Translations under genes and position numbers: made by a program
In this document: positions 25,269 through 35,100 of the stretch, piece after piece
Numbering within the stretch: position 1 is the first letter of the stretch
Layout: every line of letters begins with the position of its first letter
Notes under the pieces: model-generated
What the model was told of the DNA's origin: nothing
The model's input: the letters and a program-made list of their open reading frames with translations, nothing else
Databases searched by the model: none
NCBI GenBank assembly: GCA_023229435.1
Contig: JALNZF010000001.1
Span: 326,471-390,470 of the forward strand
Reading direction: 5' to 3'
DNA length: 64,000 nt
Source: Nitrospirota bacterium
Lineage (GTDB): Bacteria; Nitrospirota; UBA9217

Positions 25269-27276
25269 AGTACTTGCCGGTATTGCCGCAATTCTTCTTT
25301 TCCATTCAGTCGCCATCGCAGCACCGCATATCTTTAAGAACAAACCTGAGCCGATCGAAAGGGTGGGGACCCCGCTGCAAGAGCGCATGGTCATGAGATC
25401 AGGGCGTCTCATGCGCGCGCCCGGAAGCTATCCCGCCTCGGTGGACATTCTATTTTTGAAGGTGGAATTTCAGGAAGATCCGGCCCCATCGTCATCACGC
25501 ACCACGGGAACCGGACTATGGAGCGATCCGCTGTACGCGTATGGCGGTGACTCCGACTACTGGATCAACAAGGCAAAAACGAACTTTATCAACTACTGGA
25601 ACGAAGTCTCGTATAACAAACTTATCGTCAGCGTGGTAACATCCACAAACGTTTATAAACTTCCCCATACGATGTCGTACTATGGCAATGAATCAAACGC
25701 CGCACTTGAGAGCCTCATTAACGACAGCGTTACCGCTGCGAACACCGATACCGATCCTGCGACAAAAATCGATTTCACGCTTTATGACGCCATCCTTATT
25801 GTTCATGCAGGCACCGGTGAGGAATCAGACACCGCAGGTGATACGTCCAACGACATCTGGTCGCTCTACTATTCAAACAACTGCATCTCGCCCAACGCCT
25901 CGGGCGTCGGGTGTCTCACCACCACGCTTAAGAACGGCCAGACAATAAAAGAAGCCATCATCATGCCCCAGACAGACTCCCAGGACAATATCATCGTCGA
26001 TCCGCTTGGAGTGTATGTGCATGAGTTCGGCCACTGGCTCGGCCTGCCGGATCTGTATTGCACCGGCCTTGTCTGCCTCCCGGATGGCGTGGGTAAATGG
26101 AGCCTGATGGGCGACGGCATCTATACTGCTGACCCGGCCACTCCCGATATTTACGGATCTTCTCCCGTGCATCTTGATGCCTGGAGCAAAGTATTTCTCG
26201 GCTGGGTCACTCCTGAAACGACTGTTCCGCCCACGGACATTGGAAACCACGTTTTTGCTCCTGTGGAGACTAACCAGGACATCGTAAAGATACAGGCCTC
26301 ATCCTCTGCACCCACGCAGTATTTCCTGCTCGAGAACCGTCAACTGACCGGGTATGACAAAGGTCTGCCGGGCCACGGGCTGCTGATCTGGCTGATCGAC
26401 GACTATGTGATCAATCTCAACTTCCCCTCCAATACCATTAATAACAACTCGTTCAGGCCCGGTGTCAAATTGATCGAGGCGGACAATGATTGGAATTTGC
26501 AATCGTATGGATGTACTTTGCCCGACGACTGCGGAAGCGCAGGGGACACGTTCCCGGGCTCCACGAACAACACAGCGTTCACGCTCCACTCCACTCCGCC
26601 GTCAACTGCGTATAGTCCGGCCGCATGGGTGAATGTGAGGAACATTCTTGAGACCGGACCCACGCCGACGAACACGATAACAGCCGACATCGGTTTCGTG
26701 CCGCTCCCTCCGGGGACGCCCGGAATGTTTGGGGACACCATATCATGGCCCTCGACAACAGACCAGAGCGTCATCGGCTATAACGTATACCGGAATGCCG
26801 TCCAGATCGGCCAGTCTTCGAGTCTGTCTTTCCGCGATCCTGATGCTCGCACGGGAGACGGGTATCAAGTCACCGCTATTGACGCAGACGGAGACGAGTC
26901 TGATTTTTCCGGTATGGTCATAGCCAATATTGCGGTGGTGGACAGCGGAGGAGGGGGCGGAGGTTCCGGTTGCTTCATTGCGACGGCGGCGTACGGATCG
27001 TCATGGGAGCCGCACGTCATGGCGCTTCGGGACTTCCGGGACCGCCATCTCATGACGAACGCGGCCGGCAGGGCGTTCGTCGGGTTCTATTACCACTATT
27101 CGCCTCCCCTGGCGGAGTTTATCGGCCGCCATGACAGTCTCAGGATACTGGCGCGGTCGGCGCTTACTCCGGTCGTATATGCGGTGAAGTATCCGTTCGT
27201 GTTTATTCTGTTCTGTTCGACTTTCACGATGACGACGATCGCGCTGTATGGACGCGTACGGAGAAGCCGTTATTGA
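25261..27276 (+). CDS. M6-type metalloprotease with CFI-box C-terminal sorting domain
   Basis: A 671-residue exported protease. The TTG start is supported by GGAAGG at 25246-25251 and by the signal peptide that begins directly after it (LAGIAAILLFHSVAIAA). The M6 catalytic zinc site HEFGHWLGLPDLY is near residue 255. An FN3-like domain (about 490-560) and a glycine linker lead to GCFIATAAYGS. The tail has RDRHLMTNAAGRAFVGFYYHYSPPLA, a hydrophobic helix and a final RVRRSRY. This tail matches the CFI-box-CTERM type, thought to be a protein-sorting signal. M6 enzymes are secreted endopeptidases. The conserved cysteine after the linker may be processed or lipid-linked, which is inference. It is coupled to the upstream CPHC protein. 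Confidence 0.87.
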   Translation: MNKVLAGIAAILLFHSVAIAAPHIFKNKPEPIERVGTPLQERMVMRSGRLMRAPGSYPASVDILFLKVEFQEDPAPSSSRTTGTGLWSDPLYAYGGDSDYWINKAKTNFINYWNEVSYNKLIVSVVTSTNVYKLPHTMSYYGNESNAALESLINDSVTAANTDTDPATKIDFTLYDAILIVHAGTGEESDTAGDTSNDIWSLYYSNNCISPNASGVGCLTTTLKNGQTIKEAIIMPQTDSQDNIIVDPLGVYVHEFGHWLGLPDLYCTGLVCLPDGVGKWSLMGDGIYTADPATPDIYGSSPVHLDAWSKVFLGWVTPETTVPPTDIGNHVFAPVETNQDIVKIQASSSAPTQYFLLENRQLTGYDKGLPGHGLLIWLIDDYVINLNFPSNTINNNSFRPGVKLIEADNDWNLQSYGCTLPDDCGSAGDTFPGSTNNTAFTLHSTPPSTAYSPAAWVNVRNILETGPTPTNTITADIGFVPLPPGTPGMFGDTISWPSTTDQSVIGYNVYRNAVQIGQSSSLSFRDPDARTGDGYQVTAIDADGDESDFSGMVIANIAVVDSGGGGGGSGCFIATAAYGSSWEPHVMALRDFRDRHLMTNAAGRAFVGFYYHYSPPLAEFIGRHDSLRILARSALTPVVYAVKYPFVFILFCSTFTMTTIALYGRVRRSRY

Positions 27277-27301
27277 CAGTGAAAATTCAATGTGATACAG
27301 T
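27273..27301 (+). promoter_or_regulatory. Predicted sigma-70 promoter of the Uma2 gene
   Basis: TTGACA (27273-27278), 17 bases, TACAGT (27296-27301). The -35 box overlaps the stop codon of the M6 protease gene. Predicted leader about 43 bases. Confidence 0.55.
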
Positions 27302-27350
27302 ATTAACATAAGGATGCAGGCAGTCTCACCAGGTCAAAAGCGGAGATGTT

Positions 27351-27902
27351 ATGGGAACAATCACTGAAAAAAGAAAATATACTTATGAAGATTATTTAAA
27401 GACTCCCGATGATAAACGGTATGAGCTTATTGAAGGAGATTTGCTGATGACGCCGTCGCCGAATGCAAAACATCAAGAAATTTTAATGAACTTGTCCGCG
27501 AAAATCCATCAACATGTCATGGGGAAAAATCTCGGGAAAGTATTCATCGCGCCGCTTGATGTTCATCTTGGTGATAATGTCGTGCAGCCGGATATCCTGT
27601 TTATCTCGAGAGAGCGGATGAATATCATCGGCGAAAAAAACGTTCAGGACGCGCCTGACCTGGTTGTTGAAATTCTTTCGGAAAGCACCGCCTATCGTGA
27701 CACTATTCATAAAAAGAAACTGTATGCGCGGTTCGGCGTGAAAGAGTGTTGGCTCGTCGCCCCTGAAGACAGGCTGGTCGAGGTCTATACGCTTAAGGAC
27801 AAAGGCGGGTATCAGCTCCTGAAAACCTATTCTGATAAGGACGTTATTGAATCGCAAGTCGTTAAAGGCCTCAAAATCGAGTTAAGCAAGGTCTTTGCTT
27901 AA
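27351..27902 (+). CDS. Uma2-family (DUF820) endonuclease-like protein
   Basis: A 183-residue protein of the Uma2/DUF820 family with a PD-(D/E)XK nuclease fold. Typical blocks are YTYEDYLKTPDDKRYELIEGDLLMTPSPNAKHQ, VFIAPLDVHLGDNVVQPDILFIS (catalytic Asp) and APDLVVEILSEST (Glu) with YRDTIHKKKLYARFGVKECWLV. Putative active-site residues are all present. Uma2 genes are abundant in cyanobacteria and some other phyla and are often linked to mobile DNA; the biological role is unresolved. It has its own promoter and CGGAG five bases before the ATG. The family is known, the function not. Confidence 0.9.
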   Translation: MGTITEKRKYTYEDYLKTPDDKRYELIEGDLLMTPSPNAKHQEILMNLSAKIHQHVMGKNLGKVFIAPLDVHLGDNVVQPDILFISRERMNIIGEKNVQDAPDLVVEILSESTAYRDTIHKKKLYARFGVKECWLVAPEDRLVEVYTLKDKGGYQLLKTYSDKDVIESQVVKGLKIELSKVFA

Positions 27903-27921
27903 CACGCCGCGCCCTTTTCGG

Positions 27922-28695
27922 TCACTTCCCCTTGCTTTCCTGCCAAAGTGCTTCCATCTCATCCAGCGTCATATCATTCAGCGACCGCCCTGCGTTCGCC
28001 GCGTGTTCTTCGATATAACGGAAGCGGTGGATGAACTTGCTGATGGTCTTGCGGAGCGCCTCTTCCGGGTTGACGCCGAGGAAGCGCGAAATGTTCACGA
28101 GCATGAAGAATATGTCTCCGAGCTCCTCTTCGATGCCCGCGGCGTCCTTGTTTTTCAGCGATTCCTTGAACTCGGCCATCTCCTCATCGAGCTTGGGCAG
28201 GGCTTCGTCGATCTTGCTCCAGTCGAAGCCCACGCGCGCGGCGCGCTCCTGAAGGCTGTGGGCGCGAAGAAGCGAGGGGAGGTGGCGGGGCACGCCTTCG
28301 AGAACCGATTTCCGATCTTCATACCCTTTTTCCTTTTTCTTGATCTCCTCCCAGTTCGCTAAAACTTCCTTGTCCGTGGCCAGCCGGGCGTCTCCGAACA
28401 CGTGGGGATGGCGGCGGGTCATCTTTTCGATCGTGCCCGAAATAACGTCCTGGATGGTGAATTGGTTGTTTTCCTCCGCGATGCGGGCGTGAAAGATGAT
28501 CTGGAACAGGAGATCGCCGAGCTCTTCCTTCACCTTGTCGGGCGACCCCTCGTCGAGGGCGTCCACGACCTCATAGCATTCTTCGATCAGGAATGGTTTA
28601 AGCGATCCGGCGGTCTGCTTATGGTCCCAGGGGCAGCCGTCCGGTCCCCGGAGTTTCGCCATGAGTTCCACGAGGTCGTTGAGGTTATTCTTCAT
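27922..28695 (-). CDS. mazG: MazG nucleoside triphosphate pyrophosphohydrolase
   Basis: A 257-residue MazG protein of the normal two-domain length. The N-terminal domain has CPWDHKQT, the metal-binding EECYEVVDAL (EExxE) and EELGDLLFQIIFHARIAEE (ExxD). The C-terminal half repeats the pattern with EEMAEFKESL and IEEELGDIFFMLVNISRFLG. MazG hydrolyses NTPs to NMP and PPi, cleaning non-canonical nucleotides and lowering ppGpp in some bacteria. It converges on the Uma2 gene with 20 bases between stops. A GGAG site lies about 8 bases before the start. Confidence 0.95.
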   Translation of the reverse strand: MKNNLNDLVELMAKLRGPDGCPWDHKQTAGSLKPFLIEECYEVVDALDEGSPDKVKEELGDLLFQIIFHARIAEENNQFTIQDVISGTIEKMTRRHPHVFGDARLATDKEVLANWEEIKKKEKGYEDRKSVLEGVPRHLPSLLRAHSLQERAARVGFDWSKIDEALPKLDEEMAEFKESLKNKDAAGIEEELGDIFFMLVNISRFLGVNPEEALRKTISKFIHRFRYIEEHAANAGRSLNDMTLDEMEALWQESKGK

Positions 28696-28706
28696 TAAAA
28701 TACTCC

Positions 28707-28736
28707 GTTATCGGACAGGATTGTTATTGATGTCAA
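28707..28736 (-). promoter_or_regulatory. Predicted promoter of mazG
   Basis: On the minus strand TTGACA (28736-28731), 18 bases, GATAAC (28712-28707), directly upstream of mazG. The -10 match is only fair. Confidence 0.4.
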
Positions 28737-28764
28737 TACGTGTGTCGCAACAGGGTTGATTTTT

Positions 28765-28797
28765 TGTATCTACTCAGGTCAAATCAGGTCAAAATCT
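28765..28797. repeat. 33-bp inverted repeat, left arm
   Basis: Begins TGTATCTACTCAGGTC. A perfect 33-base inverted copy lies at 29532-29564, so the small gene at 29062 sits between the two arms. Confidence 0.9.
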
Positions 28798-28914
28798 ATT
28801 AGCCGCGAAAGAACCCCCGATAAGACATTTCGATGGCAGGCTCCAGGATCGCAGAGAGAATTAAAACTGAAATACATGGTTTCAGGTTTTTTCTTTGAGT
28901 TCTTTGCGTTCTTT

Positions 28915-28936
28915 TGCGGCCAATCTGAGTAGTTAC
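28915..28936. repeat. 22-bp inner inverted repeat, left arm
   Basis: Begins TGCGGCCAATCTGAG. It matches the inverse of 29488-29509 at 21 of 22 positions. It is nested inside the 33-bp pair. Confidence 0.85.
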
Positions 28937-29061
28937 GATTTTTTTACCTTACACAAACCACTCTTTGTTTGCAAGCTTTTTTCTTGAAGCAAAGCGCTAT
29001 CTATGGTACTCTTACTCATATGCACCACCAAGCATTATTGACGTCGGAAAGGAGACTGATC

Positions 29062-29475
29062 ATGCTTCAGAAATCTTTGTACGCGGTTGTCGTGGTTGCC
29101 GCCTTCACCCTGCTTACGGCCATGGGCGGCACCGGCGGGTTCGAACGGTCCCCCCGGGTTGAGAAGAACTATGCCGTCGTCGTTACCGACGCCGCGGGAA
29201 ACAGGATCGAGGGTGAAAAGTTCAGCTGGGAAGGACGTATCCATTTCGCGGGATACCTGGGCATGGCGCAGGTGACGATGCCCTTCGAGAAGATCAAGGA
29301 GCTGATCGTGGGGGAGAAACGTGACCGGAAGGTGAAGGTTACGGCGCGACTCACGGACGGGACCGAGACGGGCTTTGAGGTTGACGCGAAATCGCGCTGC
29401 TACGGTGATGCAAGTTTCGGCAGCTTCATGCTGCAGATGGACGAGATCAAGTCGGTTGTCTTTAAAAAGAATTAA
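29062..29475 (+). CDS. Small exported protein of unknown function
   Basis: A 137-residue protein with a signal peptide (about 1-22: MLQKSLYAVVVVAAFTLLTA) and a beta-rich mature part. AVVVTDAAGNRIEGEKFSWEG and KVKVTARLTDGTETGFEVD look like paired strands, with KIKELIVGEKRDRK between. One cysteine remains (SRCYGD). No family recognised. AAAGGAGA at 29048-29055 fixes the ATG at 29062. The gene is bracketed by two nested inverted repeats, which may mean it travels as a small cassette. Confidence 0.72.
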   Translation: MLQKSLYAVVVVAAFTLLTAMGGTGGFERSPRVEKNYAVVVTDAAGNRIEGEKFSWEGRIHFAGYLGMAQVTMPFEKIKELIVGEKRDRKVKVTARLTDGTETGFEVDAKSRCYGDASFGSFMLQMDEIKSVVFKKN

Positions 29476-29487
29476 GGCAACTCCTGA

Positions 29488-29509
29488 GTAACTACTCAGA
29501 TTTGCCGCA
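29488..29509. repeat. 22-bp inner inverted repeat, right arm
   Basis: Begins GTAACTACTCAGATTTGCC and pairs with 28915-28936 (one mismatch). It lies 12 bases after the stop codon of the small exported protein. Confidence 0.85.
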
Positions 29510-29530
29510 AAAGCAAGCTTTTGCGGCAAA
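29501..29530. terminator. Strong hairpin after the 29062 gene
   Basis: TTTGCCGCAAAAGC faces GCTTTTGCGGCAAA across a very short centre, giving a near-perfect 30-base palindrome. It may terminate or protect the transcript, though no T-tract follows. It overlaps the inner right repeat arm. Confidence 0.5.
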
Positions 29531-29531
29531 C

Positions 29532-29564
29532 AGATTTTGACCTGATTTGACCTGAGTAGATACA
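29532..29564. repeat. 33-bp inverted repeat, right arm
   Basis: Exact inverse of 28765-28797; begins AGATTTTGACCTGATTTG. It ends 15 bases before the glnD start. Confidence 0.9.
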
Positions 29565-29578
29565 CTTCTTTTCCCCCC

Positions 29579-32152
29579 ATGAACGGCTCGGACCATATCA
29601 TGACATCAATTCAGGCCGGCACCATCAAGACGATGCTCGAGAAGGAAGGCGCGATCATCCGCAACGCGCATTTTTCCGGCGCGGGCGGCAGCGAGGTGGT
29701 CCTGCGCCGGACCGAACTCATTGACAGGACGCTCTGCAACGCGTATGACCACCTGACCGCGGCCGGTCCCATGCCCGCGCTCCTTGCCACCGGAGGCTAT
29801 GGCAGGGGCGAGCTGAATCCGCACTCGGACATAGACATCATGTTCCTGTGCAGAGACGAACAGGACCGGCAGCGTTCTCTGGAGTTGCTGTATGTACTCT
29901 GGGACGCCGGCATGGACGTGGGATACAGCGTTCGGACCATGCCTGAGTGCGTGTCGCTCGCGAGGCAGGACATCAAGATCCGCACCTCGCTCCTTGAATC
30001 ACGCCTGATCGCGGGAGACCCCGCGTTCTACGATTTGTTCATCAGGACCATGCAGAGCGGGGTCTTTTATTGGAAGCCTTCCGCGTTCATCCAGGAAAAG
30101 ATCGCGGAGCGCGTTGCAACGCGCCGGAAATACGGCGGCTCGATCTATCTGCGTGAACCCAACATCAAGGAGTGCGAAGGCGGACTCCGGGACATTCATA
30201 CCGCGCTATGGATCGCGTTTGTGCGTTATCGGGTCGCATCGCTCGGAGAACTGGTCGCGAAAAACGTCATCACCGGGAGGCAGTACGCGGTGTTCCAGCG
30301 GTCCCGGAACTTCCTTTGGAGACTCAGGAACGAGATCCACTATCTCTCGGGCCGGAAGAACGACCATCTTACCTTCGACCTCCAGGAACGCGCTGCAAAG
30401 GACTTCAAATACCGCGACTCCGCGCACCTGTTCGCAGTCGAGCGATTTATGAAGGCCTACTTTCTTCATGCACGGAACATTCGTGAATTTACGGATGCTG
30501 TCGTCACAGCCGTTCTTGGGAAACCATCCCGCAAATGGTTCCAAAGGGCGCAGAAACTCGGACCCTTCTCACTGTCGGGCAGAACGCTATTTCTTTCTTC
30601 AGACGAGGGGTGTCATAAAAATGCTGTTCTTGCCATGACCGCTTTCGAGATCGCCCAAAACAGGCATGCCGTCTTTTCAGACCAGCTCGGATCTCTGATC
30701 GGTTCATGCAGACTCGATGATGCTGAGAGGATATCCGCTCCGGCTTCAAACGTGTTCCTCACGATCCTCAATAATCCTGATGGACTATCGGAGACGCTTG
30801 CCCTGATGAAGGACCTGCGTTTTCTCGGCCGGTACATCCCGGAATTCCGGGCGATCCAGGCGCTCGCGAGACACGATTATTACCACCTGTACACCGTGGA
30901 TGAACATATTCTGCTTGCCATTAAAAATCTTCAGGCCCTGTGGTCGGGCAGTTTCCCTTCGCTCACGACGCTTTCCGATGCCTTTCGGGGCCTCAGCAAG
31001 CGCTGGGTCCTGATCCTTGCTCTTTTGCTTCATGATCTGGGCAAGGCATACCGGAATGAACATGAGCACCGGGGCGTGGAACTGGCCAAGAATATCCTTA
31101 TGCGACTCTCGGTTACCGGAGTGGATTGTGATCGGATCCTTTTTCTCATCGAGAACCATCTCGTCATGGCGCTCCTGTCACAGCGGCGGGAACTCAGTGA
31201 CCGAAAGGTCATCGCTGATTTTTCCCGGCTCGTGCAGGACCGCGAGAACCTCTCCATGCTGTATCTGCTCACGTATGCCGATATATCGGCGGTGAACCCC
31301 ACTTCCTGGACGCAATGGAAGGCCGCGCTGCTTCAGGACCTCTACCTGAGGACGCTCAACCATCTGGATGCGAGCGCGCAGACCGTTGAGGAAGAACGGG
31401 CCAGGCTTACCGCGGCATCCGACAGGATAAAAAATGCTGCGGATGGACAGTTCTCTTCTCAAGAGATCGATGAATTCATCGCAACCATGCCCGAACAGTA
31501 CCTCCTCACCGCCTCGACGCGCCGGGTGCTGGATCACTTGAGCATGATGAAGAAACTGCCCGAAGAACAGCTGGTTATCCGTTGCCGGCATGATATTGAG
31601 CGGGGATACACCGAGCTCACCGTCTGCGCCTACGACGCCTACGGCATGTTTTACCGGACCGCGGGCACGATCGCCTCCAAGAACCTGAACATCCTCCGCG
31701 CCCAGGTATTTACCTCAAAGAACGGCGTGATGATCGACACGTTCCAGATCACCGGTCCCGAGGGGAAGTTCTTCGATTATGAGGAGGCATGGGAAAGCGT
31801 ACGCATTGAACTTCGGGCCGCGCTCATGAGCGGGTTCAAGCTTCCTGAACCAAGCCCTTATGCATGTACCCCGTCGCTCCCCGTGTCGATAACCCCCGCG
31901 GTGACGTTCGACAATGAAACCTCGGAGATATTCACCATTATCGACATCACCGCCCGCGATTGCGTTGGATTTTTGTATCACGTGTCGAAGGCCCTGTACG
32001 ACCTGAACCTGGACATCGGCTCCGCGAAGATCGTGACCGAGGGATCGCGGGTCATGGACTCTTTTTACGTGACAAACTTGTTTAAGAAAAAGATAGACGA
32101 TGCGGTCCGGCTTGAGAAGATCCGGGAAACGCTGATGAAGGTGATCGGGTAA
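29579..32152 (+). CDS. glnD: [Protein-PII] uridylyltransferase/removing enzyme GlnD
   Basis: An 857-residue GlnD, the glutamine sensor that uridylylates and de-uridylylates PII proteins. The nucleotidyltransferase domain shows LLATGGYGRGELNPHSDIDIM. GlnD helices follow (YLREPNIKECEGGLRDIH). An HD domain has YHLYTVDEHILLAI and LLLHDLGKAYRNEHEHRG. Two C-terminal ACT domains (from about residue 695 and 780) bind glutamine. All key residues are present, so both activities are expected. No strong ribosome site distinguishes the ATG at 29579 from one at 29600. No glnB/glnA is in the window, but an orphan NtrC-type regulator lies at 311. Confidence 0.95.
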   Translation: MNGSDHIMTSIQAGTIKTMLEKEGAIIRNAHFSGAGGSEVVLRRTELIDRTLCNAYDHLTAAGPMPALLATGGYGRGELNPHSDIDIMFLCRDEQDRQRSLELLYVLWDAGMDVGYSVRTMPECVSLARQDIKIRTSLLESRLIAGDPAFYDLFIRTMQSGVFYWKPSAFIQEKIAERVATRRKYGGSIYLREPNIKECEGGLRDIHTALWIAFVRYRVASLGELVAKNVITGRQYAVFQRSRNFLWRLRNEIHYLSGRKNDHLTFDLQERAAKDFKYRDSAHLFAVERFMKAYFLHARNIREFTDAVVTAVLGKPSRKWFQRAQKLGPFSLSGRTLFLSSDEGCHKNAVLAMTAFEIAQNRHAVFSDQLGSLIGSCRLDDAERISAPASNVFLTILNNPDGLSETLALMKDLRFLGRYIPEFRAIQALARHDYYHLYTVDEHILLAIKNLQALWSGSFPSLTTLSDAFRGLSKRWVLILALLLHDLGKAYRNEHEHRGVELAKNILMRLSVTGVDCDRILFLIENHLVMALLSQRRELSDRKVIADFSRLVQDRENLSMLYLLTYADISAVNPTSWTQWKAALLQDLYLRTLNHLDASAQTVEEERARLTAASDRIKNAADGQFSSQEIDEFIATMPEQYLLTASTRRVLDHLSMMKKLPEEQLVIRCRHDIERGYTELTVCAYDAYGMFYRTAGTIASKNLNILRAQVFTSKNGVMIDTFQITGPEGKFFDYEEAWESVRIELRAALMSGFKLPEPSPYACTPSLPVSITPAVTFDNETSEIFTIIDITARDCVGFLYHVSKALYDLNLDIGSAKIVTEGSRVMDSFYVTNLFKKKIDDAVRLEKIRETLMKVIG

Positions 32153-32192
32153 CAGTTCGTAGTTCGTAGTTTGGAGTGTGGAGTTCGGAGTA

Positions 32193-35100
32193 ATGAAAAG
32201 AATCGTTATCATCATATCGATCGTTCTGTTCGTCCTGACTGCGGGAGCCGAGGGCTACCTGCAGAGTGACGCCTTTTCACGGATGATCAGGCCTTATGTG
32301 CTTGGTCCGCTCAAAGAACTGGTGGGCGATGATGCGAAGATCGGTCTGGTTAAAGCCCACTTCATTCCGCCCAATATTGAAGTGCGGGACATCTCGATTC
32401 CCTACGCAGGCGGGAACGAAGCCATCGCCATCCGGAAGATAAAGGCCTACATCAACCCGCTCCCGCTGTTTCTGAAAAAGATCAGGTTGCCTTCGATTTC
32501 CATCCTTGAACCCCGCATTTACGCGGAGCGTGCAAAAGACGGCACGATCAACCTTACCCCGCTCATCGATCGGATCAGAACGAATGCGGCCCGCAAAGAG
32601 TCGGAAGGCACGGCCGGGTTCAGCCTTCTGCTGAGGAACCTGTCGCTCAGCAAGGGCCGGATCGAGTATAAGGACAAGATGACTTCAGCTCAGTACACCC
32701 TGAGCGATCTCAATGTGACCACCAGGGTTTATCTTTCGCAAGACCGGTTCACCACCAGCATCAAGAGCGGCCTCATCCGCATTTCGACTCCCGTCTATCC
32801 TGAGATAATGGGCAAGGTCATGGCAACCATGAAATACGACCGGGGCCGGATCCATATGGATACGGCCGAGCTGTCAACGACGGACGCTGTATTCACCGTA
32901 TCCGGAGACGCCGGGTTGTCGCAGGAATCACCGCTTGATCTCAAGATCACGGGCAGATCGGGTCCGCAGACCATCGGTCGGTTTCTTGATGTCCTGAAAC
33001 CGGTCAAGAAGCAAAAGGACTCTCTCTTCGAAGTGCAGGCGCTGGTCCGGGGGAAACTGTCCGATCCGGTCGTAGAGGGAAACCTGAAAATATCCGCAAT
33101 TCCTGTCAGAGAATATGTGCTTCGGAACGGTGCCCTGTCGTTCTCCTATCGGGACAAGAGCGTCACGATCTCCGGCAGTCAGTGGAAACTCACGAAGGGC
33201 GGGGCAAACCTCGTCATCGACTCCATCGACGCCGCACTTGGCGCCAGCAGGGAAGGACTGGAAATACGGCGTCTGGATATCCTCGCCGGCGACCTGGCGC
33301 TGCATGGTGACGGACGTGCGGACACGGCAAAGGGCTTCGACGCGCTTCTCAGCGCCGCGTCCTCGGGGAAAGGAAGGACCATTTCGATTCTGACCGGTCT
33401 GCCGTTTGAGGGCCCGGTCAAGGTAACCGGACGTCTTTCCGGCAAACTCGACTCGCCCCGTTTCGACGGCAGCCTTTCCGCGGGTCCCGTGACCGTGCGG
33501 GGCGTCCTCATCAGCTCCATAGCCGGCAGGATAGAGTATGAGCATAAGAAGATACTGCTCTCATCCGTGGACATCGCCGAGCAGTCATCCCGATATATTT
33601 TTTCCGGCTCCGTGGACCTGAACGGCAAAGAACCGGTCTATTCAGCTCGACTCCGTGTCCTTCGGTCAAATGTCGTGAACGTTGTGGCAATGTTCTATAA
33701 ACAACTGCCGCTCGTGCTTTCCGCAACCGGCGAGCTGACGTTCAGCGGAACTGCGCAGAATTATTCGGGGAACGGGCATCTCACCCTTGATGCAGGCAGC
33801 GCATATGGGGAATCCTTTGTCCGGGGGGCGGTCACGGCGTCGCTCACCAACGGCAGGATCGCCTTTCCTCAGGTTGTGCTCTACAAAGAGCGGGGAATGG
33901 TGAAGGCGACCGGATGGATCGGGTTTCATGACGGGAAATATTCCGCTGATCTTGAAAGCAGGGGGATCGACCTGTCCGAAGTCGACCGGCTAAAGGATTT
34001 GCCGATCGCCGGTGAGGGCAATCTCGATATTCACTCCTCGGGAACCTTTACCCTGCCTGTGGTCAGGGCTTCGCTTACTGTTGAAGCGCTGTCCTACCAC
34101 CAGGTTTCGATGGGCGGGATACATGCGATTGCGTTTATCCGGGACGGGGTGATATTTTGCAAAACAGGGCTGCCCGGAGACCGTGTGAACCTGACTATGC
34201 GCTGGACGCTTCACACGCCATACCCCTGGACCGCTGACGTAAAGATTCTTACCGATGACTTCGACCCTTTATCCATGCTCGATAAAAAGGGGCTCGCTGA
34301 TCGGGTGAAGGTGGCCGCTGAAGGCGTGCTGAGGGCGCAGGGCCGTGGACTTGATCTGTCGACGATCTCGGGAGAGGCGATCTTCAAAAAGTTACGCCTC
34401 TTCATCGGTGATTATCGGATCGATAACGATTCAGAGGTAAAGTTATCTGTGGAAGGCAGCAAAATATCGGTCAAGGCGCTGAATTTCGTCGGCGCCGACA
34501 CCCGGTTCGGCATCACCGGCTGGGTCCGGCCCATGGAGGAAATAGACATCGCCCTGAAAGGCACGGCGAATCTATCACTCCTGAAACTGCTCTACCGTGA
34601 GGTGGAGCACGCAGCTGGTGTTGCCGAGGTGAAGTTTGGGATCAAGGATACCTGGAAGAACCCTGACATTACCGGAGAGCTGCTGTTGCGGAACGGTGAG
34701 ATCAAAATTAAGGACATCCCGCAGCGGTTCACCGCGTTGAACAGCAAGATCGTCTTCGAGCAAGGCAGGATCGTTGCGGACTCCTTGTCCGGCGAGGTGG
34801 GAGGCGGCACGCTGAGCGCATCGGGATGGGCGCAGCTTTCCGGCTTGCAACTTCAGGATTTCTCCGCAAAAGCATCCGTGGATAATGTGACGGTCCGCTA
34901 TCCCGAAGGACTCACCTCGACACTTTCCGGAGAGCTGTATTATGACGGCGACGCGTCCGAGCAGTCCCTCGCCGGCGACATCACGATCATACGCTCCAGG
35001 TACGATAAGCGGGTGGAGTGGAAAAGCATGCTCGTTGATATCGGCAGAGGTCTGTACCAGAAAAAGAAGACCGAGGTGGCATGGATCGGGGATACGCAGG

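Larger units (their letters stand above)
28696..29061. other. Intergenic region with inverted-repeat left arms
   Basis: It contains the left arms of two nested inverted repeats: 28765-28797 pairs with 29532-29564, and 28915-28936 pairs with 29488-29509. A TTCTTTGAGTTCTTTGCG tract lies near 28890. No gene is supported. Confidence 0.7.

Noticed and set aside
27895..28362. 155-codon plus-strand frame opposite mazG
   Set aside because: MazG metal-binding motifs are complete on the minus strand; the plus frame is a shadow.
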